Below are positions 45,859 to 54,389 of a stretch of DNA of 64,000 bases, piece after piece. The translations under genes and the position numbers were made by a program. The stretch is from Nostoc sp. CENA543 (lineage in GTDB: Bacteria > Cyanobacteriota > Cyanobacteriia > Cyanobacteriales > Nostocaceae): the NCBI RefSeq assembly GCF_002896875.1, contig NZ_CP023278.1, positions 5,898,501 through 5,962,500 on the forward strand, read 5' to 3'. The notes beneath the pieces were generated by a model. The model was not told the origin of the DNA. It saw nothing but the letters and a program-made list of their open reading frames with translations, and made no database searches. Positions within the stretch are counted from its first letter, which is position 1. Every line of letters starts with the position of its first letter.

Positions 45859-46277
45859 TATTGTTCCTCCCTGGCTTGGCGTGCCGCTTGAATGCGTTTA
45901 GCGATCGCCGTAATTTGCTCACTAGCTGCTTCATCCAGACTATCAGCAAAAGCTGCCACTACATCAGGATTACCCACAGCTAGAAATTGCTGTAACTGTT
46001 CATGGGCTTTAATTACCTGAGCTTGCTGCTTTGACAGTAAAGGCCGCCAATAAAACGCTTTACCTTTTTTATCACAGACTAACCAACCTTTATCAGTGAG
46101 GCGACGCAAAACCGTGGTGACAGAAGTGTAAGCTAACTCGCGGTTGGGGTCTGCCAAAATGCGATCGTGAACATCTTTGACTGTAACTGAACCTAATTCC
46201 CAAATGATATTTAAGATTTCTGCTTCTAATGGGCCTAGAGACAATTGTTTGGGACGATATTCGGGTAAAGGGGGCAT
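45858..46277 (-). CDS. BlaI/MecI/CopY-family transcriptional repressor
   Basis: A 139-residue winged-helix repressor: LSLGPLEAEILNIIWELGSVTVKDVHDRI, then AYTSVTTVLRRLTDKGWL and KGKAFYWRPLLS are classic for the family. It binds DNA as a dimer, normally repressing its own operon until cleaved. It is first in a two-gene operon with the M56 protease. A large inverted repeat at 46306-46368 lies just upstream and could contain or displace its operator. Confidence 0.92.
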   Translation of the reverse strand: MPPLPEYRPKQLSLGPLEAEILNIIWELGSVTVKDVHDRILADPNRELAYTSVTTVLRRLTDKGWLVCDKKGKAFYWRPLLSKQQAQVIKAHEQLQQFLAVGNPDVVAAFADSLDEAASEQITAIAKRIQAARQAREEQ

Positions 46278-46305
46278 AAATAGGGACTGGGGATTGGGGA
46301 CTAGG

Positions 46306-46368
46306 AATTTTAGATTTTAGATTTTGGATTGAATCCAATCCAAAATCTAAAATCCTAAATCCAAAATT
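46306..46368. repeat. Large AT-rich inverted repeat upstream of blaI
   Basis: The left arm (AATTTTAGATTTTAGATTTT followed by GGATTG) pairs with the right arm (CAATCCAAAATCTAAAATCC followed by TAAATCC) around a few bases, with few mismatches. It belongs to the AAATCTAAAATCC dispersed family also seen near 21087 and 26010. It lies 29 bases before the blaI start codon. Confidence 0.85.
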
Positions 46369-46579
46369 GAAAGGTTGGGGATTTGGTCAAGGAAATTATA
46401 CTTATCTTCTTTGAGTTTATCCCCTGTCTTCTTTCAGATTACCTGATTCGTCTCCGGCTATAACAATCCGAAATTATTGTGTAATAGTTAAAAACTGCAT
46501 TCTCTGAAAAAAATCCGTTTTTTTGCAGTTTGATCATCTTCAAAAGTCATATCAAATCAGAATATCTCCAAATTACTCT

Positions 46580-46610
46580 TCCCCAATCCCCAGTCCCCAA
46601 TCCCCAATCC
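46580..46610. repeat. C-rich heptamer run upstream of comB
   Basis: Four imperfect CCCCAAT/CCCCAGT heptamers, the complement of the GGGGATT/GGGGACT units found elsewhere in the window. They lie about 130 bases before the comB start. Confidence 0.75.
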
Positions 46611-46740
46611 GCCACCACACAATAACCAATACTCTTGCCTAACGATAAGAAATACTCTGAAATTAAGTGTCATGATGGTGATCACGAGCAATTAGAATGT
46701 AATCTCGGCAATAGTTATTGAGAGCAGGTGTATCCAGCGC

Positions 46741-47478
46741 GTGAAGCTATTTGTATACCATACCCCGGAGCTAACTCCAACTGACAAAGCCCCAGACTGC
46801 GCGATCGCAGTTGATGTTTTGCGAGCTACTAGCACCATCGCCACCGTTCTGTCAGCAGGCGGTGAAGCAGTGCAAGTATTCAGTGATTTAGATCAACTCA
46901 TCTCTGAGAGTGAACAATGGCCGCCACACAAACGGCTACGAGCTGGAGAACGTGGCGGAGGAAAAGTCGCTGGTTTTGAATTAGGTAATTCTCCCCTCGA
47001 CTGCACACCAGAACTGGTGCAAGGACGACGTTTGTTTATTAGTACCACTAATGGGACTCGTGCTTTAAAACGAGTACAGCACTCACCCACTGTATTGACA
47101 GCCGCCTTTATTAATCGCGCCGCCGTTGTCCAATACCTCATAGACAAGCAACCGGAAACAGTGTGGATTGTCGGTTCTGGTTGGGAAGGCAGTTTTTCTC
47201 TAGAGGATACAGCCTGTGCAGGTGCGATCGCCCATAGTGTCATTGAGCAATCCCAATTACCACCAGAAGAATTAGCTGGTAACGATGAAGTGGTTAGTGC
47301 GATCGCCCTCTACACCCAATGGCAAAACAACCTCCTGGGATTATTCCACCATGCTAGTCACGGCAAACGGTTGTTACGCTTAGACTGTCACGAAGACCTG
47401 AAATATTGTTCCCAAACTGATATTTTAGCTGTCTTACCCACACAGCAAGAACCAGGTGTATTTAAAAGTCCAACTTAA
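46741..47478 (+). CDS. comB: 2-phosphosulfolactate phosphatase family protein
   Basis: A 245-residue ComB-type phosphatase. Family motifs are [21 protein letters not shown] near 21-41, [19 protein letters not shown] near 67-85, STTNGTRAL near 101-109, and [18 protein letters not shown] near 144-161. In methanogens ComB makes sulfolactate for coenzyme M; cyanobacteria lack coenzyme M, so the physiological substrate here is open. The start is a GTG at 46741. Confidence 0.9.
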   Translation: MKLFVYHTPELTPTDKAPDCAIAVDVLRATSTIATVLSAGGEAVQVFSDLDQLISESEQWPPHKRLRAGERGGGKVAGFELGNSPLDCTPELVQGRRLFISTTNGTRALKRVQHSPTVLTAAFINRAAVVQYLIDKQPETVWIVGSGWEGSFSLEDTACAGAIAHSVIEQSQLPPEELAGNDEVVSAIALYTQWQNNLLGLFHHASHGKRLLRLDCHEDLKYCSQTDILAVLPTQQEPGVFKSPT

Positions 47479-47648
47479 ACATAAGTAAAATCAATAGCTT
47501 AATAGCTCCCCTTGTCTTGTTTATTTGCCCCGTCTCGGCAAAGCTTGCCAAGGGTTAACCACGAATGAAAATTAAAAGCATGATTTCGATCCAAATGACA
47601 TAAGCAAAACTATGTTGAGTCTTGCTTATGCCGATCACCGCCTGATGG

Positions 47649-49493
47649 TTAGAAATTTTCGTAGTTAGCGATCGCTGTTTTCATCTTATCTAAGACTTCA
47701 TCGACTGCGATCGCCCCTAACTCGCCAGAAGCACGGGTGCGAATGCTTAAGGCGTTAGTTTCTACTTCCTTAGCACCGATTACTGCCATTACAGGTATTT
47801 TATCTTTTTCGGCGTTGCGGATTAATTTACCCAAGCGATCGCCGCTAGTATCGACTTCTGCACGGATACCCAAAGCGCGCATTTTTGCTGCAACATCTTT
47901 GGTGAAGTCTAGCTGTGCTTCCCCAACGGGTAACAACCTTGCTTGCACAGGTGCTAACCATAGGGGAAAGTCTCCCGCGTATTCTTCAATTAAAATGCCA
48001 ATTAGCCTTTCTAGAGAACCAAAAGGCGCGCGGTGAATCATGACGGGGCGTTTGCGACTCCCATCTTCCGCCACATATTCCAAATCAAACCGTTCTGGTA
48101 GGTTGTAATCTACCTGCACAGTTCCCAATTGCCATTCTCTTTCTAAAGCATCACTAAAGATAAAGTCGAGTTTCGGCCCATAAAATGCCGCCTCGCCAAT
48201 ACCTTCAAAGTGTTCCATTCCTAATTGCTCAACAGCACGGCGAATTGCACCTTCAGCTTTGTCCCACACTTCATCTGAGCCGATGTATTTATCACTAGCC
48301 GGATCTCTAAAACTCAGTCTAGCTTTAAAGTTCTTCAGTTGCAGACTCTTGAACACCGACAAAATCAAATCGACAACATTCAAAAATTCGTCATCTAATT
48401 GTTCTGGAGTCACAAACAAGTGGGAGTCATCCACAGTGAAACCCCGTACCCTAGTTAAACCACCTAATTCTCCTGACTGTTCATAGCGGTAAACAGTACC
48501 GAATTCTGCCAAGCGCATGGGCAATTCTCGGTAAGAGCGTAACTCACTTTTGTATATTTGGATGTGGAAAGGACAATTCATCGGCTTGAGAACAAAGCCT
48601 TGTTCTTGTAAAGCCGCCACCTCATCTTCCGCCATCAGGGGGAACATATCTTCTTTGTATTTTTGCCAGTGTCCAGAGGTTTTAAATAAATCGACTCTAG
48701 CGATGTGGGGTGTAACTACGGGCAAATAACCACGTTTTATCTGTTCTTGTTTGAGAAAGTCTTCTAAAATACTGCGTAATAAAGTGCCTTTGGGTGTCCA
48801 CAAGGGTAAACCCGGCCCTACTTGGTCAGAAAAGATAAATAATCCGAGTTCTTTACCTAGTTTGCGGTGGTCACGGCGTAACGCTTCTTCTTTGCGTCGC
48901 TTGTATTCTGCTAATTGTTCAGGGGTTTCCCACGCCGTCGCGTATATGCGTTGCAGTTGGGCTTTCGTTTCATCCCCACGCCAATAAGCACCCGCCACAC
49001 TTTCTAATTCTATGGCTTTGGGGTTGAGTTCACTGGTATTTTCAATGTGAGGCCCTGCACACAAGTCCCACCACTCATTACCCAAGTGATAGATAGTGAT
49101 TGGTTCTGCTTTAATATCTGCCAGGATTTCTAGTTTGTAAGGTTCTTGAATTTCCTGGATACGTTTTTCTGCTTCCTGGCGGCTGACTTCTTCCCGAATG
49201 ACTGGCAATTTCCGATTGATAATCTTTACCATCTCTTTGTAGATGGCTTTGAGATCCTTATCGGTGAATGGCTCTGGATTATCAAAGTCGTAATAAAATC
49301 CGTTTTCAATCCAGGGGCCTATTGTCACTTGCGCCTTGGGAAACAGCTTTTGTACTGCCATTGCCATTACATGAGACGCGGTGTGGCGAATCTTCTTTAA
49401 GTTCTCGGATTCGCTAGTACGCGGTAAATACATTTTTTCAGGTTGTGCTGATGCGTTGGGGGCTTGATTAGGCGACATTGGCTGCTGAACCAT
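47649..49493 (-). CDS. thrS: Threonyl-tRNA synthetase without TGS domain
   Basis: Charges tRNA-Thr with threonine. The 614-residue protein begins directly with the editing domain (HTASH at 37-41 and the LCAGPHIENTSEL zinc-type motif), so the N-terminal TGS domain of E. coli ThrS is absent. The catalytic core follows, with motif 2 region MNCPFHIQIYKSELRSYREL, motif 3 HRAPFGSLERLIGILIEEY and a C-terminal anticodon-binding domain. The first 20 residues are a Gln/Pro/Asn-rich tail. Many filamentous cyanobacteria carry two thrS genes; which one this is cannot be told with certainty. Confidence 0.95.
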   Translation of the reverse strand: MVQQPMSPNQAPNASAQPEKMYLPRTSESENLKKIRHTASHVMAMAVQKLFPKAQVTIGPWIENGFYYDFDNPEPFTDKDLKAIYKEMVKIINRKLPVIREEVSRQEAEKRIQEIQEPYKLEILADIKAEPITIYHLGNEWWDLCAGPHIENTSELNPKAIELESVAGAYWRGDETKAQLQRIYATAWETPEQLAEYKRRKEEALRRDHRKLGKELGLFIFSDQVGPGLPLWTPKGTLLRSILEDFLKQEQIKRGYLPVVTPHIARVDLFKTSGHWQKYKEDMFPLMAEDEVAALQEQGFVLKPMNCPFHIQIYKSELRSYRELPMRLAEFGTVYRYEQSGELGGLTRVRGFTVDDSHLFVTPEQLDDEFLNVVDLILSVFKSLQLKNFKARLSFRDPASDKYIGSDEVWDKAEGAIRRAVEQLGMEHFEGIGEAAFYGPKLDFIFSDALEREWQLGTVQVDYNLPERFDLEYVAEDGSRKRPVMIHRAPFGSLERLIGILIEEYAGDFPLWLAPVQARLLPVGEAQLDFTKDVAAKMRALGIRAEVDTSGDRLGKLIRNAEKDKIPVMAVIGAKEVETNALSIRTRASGELGAIAVDEVLDKMKTAIANYENF

Positions 49494-49734
49494 TGGCGAA
49501 GTAATTGCTATTGTAATTAATCAATTACAGTTGTGAAAAATCTACCCAAATATAACACGGGGCTATCGCTAAAGCCGCGATCGCCTGACCGAAGAAGCAG
49601 GGGGAGAAAGGCCATTTTGGATTTCTGCCTCCCCTGATCTCGTAAATCTTCCTGAAGAAATATCTGATAACAATATTAAGAATTGTAAAAAATGTTAATA
49701 TTGATAAAGAAATTAGAAGAATAGCTCCAAATGT

Positions 49735-50055
49735 ATGCAAAACTCGGAAATACCTGATGCAGAAATACTCAAAAGTGTATTAGAACCTTTGTTAGAAGAC
49801 TTTCAGTATTGGTTTGAGCGATCGCGAGACTTTTTAGAGAAACATAGACTCTCATTTATGAATGAACAAGAGCAGTCAGATATGTTATCGCGTGTTAAAC
49901 AAGCCCAGGCAGAACTCAACTCAGCCAAAATGCTATTTACAGCCACCGATGGACAAGTTGCGCTAGACATGGCAACAATCCAACCTTGGCACAGTTTAGT
50001 GACTGAATACTGGATTGTGGCACAACGCTTTCACTATGAGCAATCTCAAATCTAA
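49735..50055 (+). CDS. DUF2605 family protein
   Basis: A 106-residue helical, acidic cyanobacterial protein beginning with LKSVLEPLLEDFQYWFERS, characteristic of DUF2605. It includes LSRVKQAQAELNSAKMLF and a Trp-rich C-terminal block WHSLVTEYWIVAQRFH. It precedes a DUF2973 gene, and I recall these two families often being neighbours in cyanobacteria, which suggests a joint function that is not known. Confidence 0.78.
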   Translation: MQNSEIPDAEILKSVLEPLLEDFQYWFERSRDFLEKHRLSFMNEQEQSDMLSRVKQAQAELNSAKMLFTATDGQVALDMATIQPWHSLVTEYWIVAQRFHYEQSQI

Positions 50056-50313
50056 TTAGAAAGACATCTATCAAGCTTTACAAATCGTAGTAATTGCCAA
50101 CCATCTTTAATATTGTTTTAATAAACAATGCAATGTATCTTATGCTACGATAATTTGAATAAATGTTGACAAATTAAGCCATCTACACATAGATGTGCTT
50201 TCTGCACATCAAACACTAAGCATTGCCAGTAATGATAAGCATAGGCGATGCCAACATATTAGATTATAAAATTTTAAAAACTCTTAAAGTTTGCTGCCCT
50301 GGAGGAAAAACCA

Positions 50314-50649
50314 ATGCTACACCTGCTCTACATACTGGCTTTTACGATTTTGGCTGTGATAGCTGTTGCTAACTTGATTCGTAATCTCATCATGTTCAGT
50401 TTTGATCGTGACACTGTGCGTGGTTACTCCGGTAGGAACTCACAGTCTCGGAATCAAGATGGCTTTGGTTACTTAGGTGGGAAAAGCAACTTTACACCAC
50501 ATCCAGAATTATTAGACAGTGCAGGTAATATCATCAAAGAGCCTTTGTTAGTGATGCGTTCTATCAATGTTGAAGATGCGCGTCAACAATTAGATGCTCT
50601 CTACGAATCTTCTCCAGGGCATAAAAGCGAAAAGTCAGAAGAAGCCTAA
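50314..50649 (+). CDS. DUF2973 family membrane protein
   Basis: A 111-residue protein with one N-terminal transmembrane helix (about 2-29, MLHLLYILAFTILAVIAVAN) and a hydrophilic tail facing probably the cytoplasm. The tail contains PHPELLDSAGNIIKEPLLVMRSI, characteristic of DUF2973, and ends in an acidic region. A GGAGGAA ribosome-binding site lies about ten bases before the ATG (around 50300). Function unknown; the DUF2605 gene is 258 bp upstream. Confidence 0.8.
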   Translation: MLHLLYILAFTILAVIAVANLIRNLIMFSFDRDTVRGYSGRNSQSRNQDGFGYLGGKSNFTPHPELLDSAGNIIKEPLLVMRSINVEDARQQLDALYESSPGHKSEKSEEA

Positions 50650-50968
50650 CATCAAAATAGGTTGATTATCTTCTTAAGAGTGTAGGTGTGTGTAAGTAAT
50701 TTTCAAATAGCACAAAGCAGAAGGCACAAAACACGAGACGCAGGATTCCAAGGTATGACGATTTCTCACTCTCTGGTTTTCAAAATGCCCAAAAATATTT
50801 TGCTCCAGCTATAGCTGCATTTTATATTCGTTATGAAGTTAGTAATTTTTTACACTTGATTAGACTTAGTTAATCAACTAAGTCTATTTGCGTTTTCACC
50901 GAAAATACATAGATATCCAATGCGGTTCAGTTAGGTCTAAAATCAGGGTTTATGAAGTCAGGAAAGTT

Positions 50969-50996
50969 CGTAGTAAGGACTGAAGTCCTCACTACA
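50969..50996. repeat. Dispersed palindrome AGGACTgaAGTCCT, copy 3
   Basis: Outer arms GTAGT/ACTAC and inner arms AGGACT/AGTCCT match the copy at 27766-27796, with a changed central AA to GA. Confidence 0.8.
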
Positions 50997-51051
50997 AACT
51001 ATTTTCTTAACTGAACTTTATTGAATTAAAATCGGGTAATTCCGTAGATAT

Positions 51052-51124
51052 TTGTAGGGGCAGATTAATCAAAGATCATGAACAATTAATTATGAGATCG
51101 GTGAACCCGCCCCTACGGAGTCTC
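51052..51124. repeat. 73-bp element, copy 1
   Basis: Begins TTGTAGGGGCAGATTAATCA and ends AACCCGCCCCTACGGAGTCTC. It has the same length as 58686-58758, and the two align without gaps at most positions. The ends are partly inverted (TAGGGGC...GCCCCTA). It lies 17 bases after the debranching-enzyme stop codon. Confidence 0.88.
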
Positions 51125-51140
51125 CAAAATCCAAAATCGT

Positions 51141-53435
51141 TTAGGCTTCAATGACTACGCGCAAATTACCGCGTTTTTTAGCTACACGACAGGCTGTAGT
51201 GCTACCAGAACGCTCAAATTCTAAATCTAGAATTGTCGTACCGACTTGCAAATTATGTAAGGACAAGCGATTAATTGATTCTGGCAAAGCAGGGTCAATA
51301 ATTCGCAAACAGTTATTAGGTGCGTCCGGTACTAAATTTACAATCATTTGCAGTAGTTGAAAAATGCTGCCAGTAGCCCAAGCTTGGGGGGTGCAAGCTA
51401 CAGGATACTGTACAGGTGTATGGTCGCCATTACGCTCATAACCGCAAAAAAGTTCGGGGGGACGCTGGTAGGGTTGTTGAATTGTCATATCGAATAAAGC
51501 TTGGAACAGTTCTAAAGCTTGATCGATTAGACCTAGCGATCGCAATCCTATGGCAATTAAAGCGTTATCATGAGGCCACACCGAACCAATGTGATAACCC
51601 ATTGGATTATAGGCTGGAGACAAACTGCTTAAAGTCCTGATACCCCAACCGTTAAACATATCAGGAGCGCGTAACCTTTCGGCAACACTATAGGCTTTTT
51701 CTGGGGTGAAAATGCCCAAATGTAAACAATGACCAGGGTTAGAAGTAATACTATCTACCTGCTTACCGTCACCATCTAAAGCCAAAGCGCAGAAATCTTG
51801 GTCTTCAAGCCAAAAATCTCGATTAAAACGTTCCTTAAGGCTTCTTGCTTCTTCTTGCCAGCGTTCAGCTAAGTCTATGCGCTTTTTCATCCGCGCAATA
51901 TCTGCTAGCCGAGTTTTAGCAGCATAAACGTAAGCCTGCACCTCACACAAAGCGATCGCCCCGTTAGCTAATTCTCCCTTGCGGTCTACAATACAGTCAC
52001 CAGAATCTTTCCACCCTTGATTAGTCAGACCCCGTTTAGATTTGCGATAGTAGCTGAGATAACCAGTAGCCTGGAGATTTCGATCAATCCAGCCCATCGC
52101 CGCTAGTGCATTTGGCCAAAGTTGTTCTAAAGTATCTTGATCGTGAGTCCAAGCGTAGTATTCCGCGTATAGCATCAACCACAGGGGAGTTGCATCAACT
52201 GTACCGTAGTAGGGTGTGTGGGGAATTTCTTGACAACGCGCCATTTCCCCTAAGCGCAACTCATGTAAAATTTTCCCTGGTTCTTCTTCACGCCATTCAT
52301 CCTCCACCTTACCTTGGTAAGCTGCCAATAACTGCAAAGTTTCTTTGGCAATTTGGGGGTTAAGCATCAAAGTTTGGGAAGCAGTAATTAAAGAATCTCG
52401 CCCAAATAAAGCGGAGAACCAAGGTACACCAGCCGAGACAGTCTTATTTTCACCAAATGACTGGCGTAGTAAATACATATCCTGTTCTGCACGTTCAATC
52501 ACGCGATTAAACACACTGGTATCAGCACGGATGCTGGTAATTTGTTGTACCCAGTGTTGTTCCTCCATCATTTCAGCTGCTTTAGCCTGTCCTAGCGTCA
52601 CAGCTGCACTCACGCTGGAACTAGAAGCGTTATTAGTAAATAAATTAATGCGGTAGCCGAGTTTTTGGGTAGCATGAGAAGCCAATTCTAACCGCCAAAC
52701 CGCAGTATAACCCTTGAAATAATCTGGTTTATGGTACTGGAACTGAATACGAGATTCCATGACTAAACCATCCACACCTTGATACGCCAAAGTTAAAGCA
52801 TCTTCTTTGGCTGGTGAGGGGTGAGTAGCCATCGGGAATGAACCATCAGGGTGAAAAGTGATGAAGTCTTCTGATTTACTGTCTACAAGTCGAAGTATTT
52901 TACCTCGTTTGTCTCTGTCATAACCCCGAACCTCAAACAAATCAGCAAAGTCCGCATCAAAGCTGATACTGAGTTCAAAGGTAACAGGAGTAGTGCCATA
53001 GTTAGCAACTTCAATTTCTTCAAATAAAGCACCATTAAGTACCATTTCCCGCCGAATACCCACAGTATCAGCTTTCATCCGGTCATCGATTCTGGGGTTA
53101 GTACATAAAACCGATAAAGAAAAACCTCTTTCTGCTGTACTACTCAAAAGTACAGGCGATCGCCCGTCAATCTGCAATTCTAAACGACTGAGAAAGCGTG
53201 TATCACAGCAAAATAGCCCCATGCTGAGATTACCGCCATCATGTAGGGAACAGCCAGAAATGTTCCCCATTGTATCCGTCACCAAAAATAGATCATCATC
53301 TTTTACAGTCAGTGTTGGCTGTGGTCTTTCACTCACCACACAAGGCCACTCTGAAATCGGTATCTGTTCAGCAGGAAGATATGTTTTTCCGTCCAAGAGA
53401 ATCTTTTCGGGGGTTGTGAGAATATCCGGTGTCAC
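51141..53435 (-). CDS. Amylo-alpha-1,6-glucosidase (glycogen debranching enzyme-like)
   Basis: A 764-residue two-domain protein. The N-terminal third (about 45-300, SGCSLHDGGNLSMGLFCCDTRFLSRLELQIDG...) is the beta-rich N-terminal domain of this group. Residues about 310-700 form an (alpha/alpha)6 toroid of the GH15/GH133 type, with GVPWFSALFGRDSLITASQTLML, ATPLWLMLYAEYYAWT and NPMGYHIGSVWPHDNALIAIGL. It probably removes alpha-1,6 branches from glycogen or related glucans; exact substrate is unproven. Confidence 0.85.
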   Translation of the reverse strand: MTPDILTTPEKILLDGKTYLPAEQIPISEWPCVVSERPQPTLTVKDDDLFLVTDTMGNISGCSLHDGGNLSMGLFCCDTRFLSRLELQIDGRSPVLLSSTAERGFSLSVLCTNPRIDDRMKADTVGIRREMVLNGALFEEIEVANYGTTPVTFELSISFDADFADLFEVRGYDRDKRGKILRLVDSKSEDFITFHPDGSFPMATHPSPAKEDALTLAYQGVDGLVMESRIQFQYHKPDYFKGYTAVWRLELASHATQKLGYRINLFTNNASSSSVSAAVTLGQAKAAEMMEEQHWVQQITSIRADTSVFNRVIERAEQDMYLLRQSFGENKTVSAGVPWFSALFGRDSLITASQTLMLNPQIAKETLQLLAAYQGKVEDEWREEEPGKILHELRLGEMARCQEIPHTPYYGTVDATPLWLMLYAEYYAWTHDQDTLEQLWPNALAAMGWIDRNLQATGYLSYYRKSKRGLTNQGWKDSGDCIVDRKGELANGAIALCEVQAYVYAAKTRLADIARMKKRIDLAERWQEEARSLKERFNRDFWLEDQDFCALALDGDGKQVDSITSNPGHCLHLGIFTPEKAYSVAERLRAPDMFNGWGIRTLSSLSPAYNPMGYHIGSVWPHDNALIAIGLRSLGLIDQALELFQALFDMTIQQPYQRPPELFCGYERNGDHTPVQYPVACTPQAWATGSIFQLLQMIVNLVPDAPNNCLRIIDPALPESINRLSLHNLQVGTTILDLEFERSGSTTACRVAKKRGNLRVVIEA

Positions 53436-54389
53436 GTTGCTTTGCTCCGAATTCCAAATTCAAAATTTAAAAAGCTTTAATTTCGGTCTGATATGACTGT
53501 TTTGATTGGCTTTATCGGTTTTAGCTAGTCAATGCTACATCTTAATGAAGATTACAGTCATACCAATTCACTCAAATCATGAAATAAACGTAAAATATGG
53601 ATTTCTTAATGAGTGAATTTTGAATTGGGATTAATCCCAATTTACAAGCACAAATCTTTCTCAATGTATATTGTTTACCTTGGAAGTCAACAGGTAAAAA
53701 GCTTGATTTTTAGCGGCTTTAAGTCAAGAATAGTCATCACCACTTACATTAGTCTGGATACTTATCTAGGCTAGTGCAGAATCTCAATCTTGACAGCAAT
53801 TGAAAATAGTCATCCCAATTTTGAATTAAAAGCCTAGATTCATAGCCTATTCCAGAATCTGGAGACAAGAATACTTATTTCAAGTTAGTATCAAATAGTA
53901 CGTAAAACTACTTATAGCCCCTCACGTAAACCATCATCTGCGGGTTTTTAGCTGGGCAAAAAGTAAGATTTTGTGTCAATCGACAACTTTAAGTTAACAA
54001 ACTTCTCCATAGCTGGATAGGAGAGCTGTTCGAGAATGTATATTGGGCTTAGTAGCCTACTTTATTTAAATAATCACGATGCCAGCAAATGGATTACAAA
54101 ACTTAGATGCAAATCAAATTAGTTGTGATTTGTCCGTTCTCAAGACACATTACAACTGTAACGACAAAATCTATTGTCGTTGTTGCTCTGTTAATTCTAG
54201 GTTTTAACTTTCTAAAACTGATCAGCACTCCCAAAAAGGAGAAACAAGTAAATCACTACTAACTCCTTACAAGTGTTGTTCAAATTTATTTACATCTTGC
54301 ATCTGTCTACTTCATATCAGACAGTAGCAACCTGTAAAATGCAGCTGTGACGTGGATGTTGTTCAGATTGGGCTTTTTAACAGATATTC
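53436..54389. other. 954-bp gap with one possible small membrane-protein gene
   Basis: AT-rich and mostly featureless, between divergent genes. A possible 51-codon frame at 54107-54262 is listed separately. No other convincing gene, terminator or repeat array was seen; the region is long enough to hold regulatory RNA, but nothing supports one. Confidence 0.5.
54107..54262 (+). CDS. Possible 51-residue single-span membrane protein
   Basis: An ATG-started frame of 51 codons encodes a basic N-terminus (MQIKLVVICPFSRH), one strongly hydrophobic stretch (SIVVVALLILGFNFL, about 24-38) and a Lys-rich end (STPKKEKQVNHY). The layout suits a small membrane protein. It has only a weak ribosome-binding site, and there is no homology evidence, so it may be chance. 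It lies 127 bp before the histidine kinase gene on the same strand. Confidence 0.25.
   Translation: MQIKLVVICPFSRHITTVTTKSIVVVALLILGFNFLKLISTPKKEKQVNHY

Larger units (their letters stand above)
46278..46740. other. Divergent region blaI / comB with repeats
   Basis: This 463-bp region holds GGGGATT heptamers (about 46283-46305), a large AT-rich inverted repeat (46306-46368), and a C-rich heptamer run (46580-46610, CCCCAATCCCCAGT-type, the complement of the G-rich units). The promoters of both divergent genes must lie among these elements. Confidence 0.7.
50650..51140. other. Repeat-rich gap before the debranching enzyme gene
   Basis: This 491-bp gap between convergent genes holds a short inverted repeat near 50850-50890 (AGACTTAGTT...AACTAAGTCT, terminator-like), copy 3 of the AGGACT palindrome (50969-50996) and copy 1 of a 73-bp element (51052-51124). 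Confidence 0.7.

Noticed and set aside
45013-46277. BlaI/M56 pair as a beta-lactam resistance system
   Set aside because: The M56 protein ends without a penicillin-binding sensor domain and no beta-lactamase gene is nearby.
47599-47630. CATAAGCAA...TTGCTTATG hairpin as the thrS or comB terminator
   Set aside because: The stem is only nine AT-rich pairs and neither strand has a T tract after it.
49525-49740. 71-codon minus-strand frame with a hydrophobic N-terminus
   Set aside because: It overlaps the start of the DUF2605 gene, occupies the promoter region between divergent genes and has no recognisable family or start signal.
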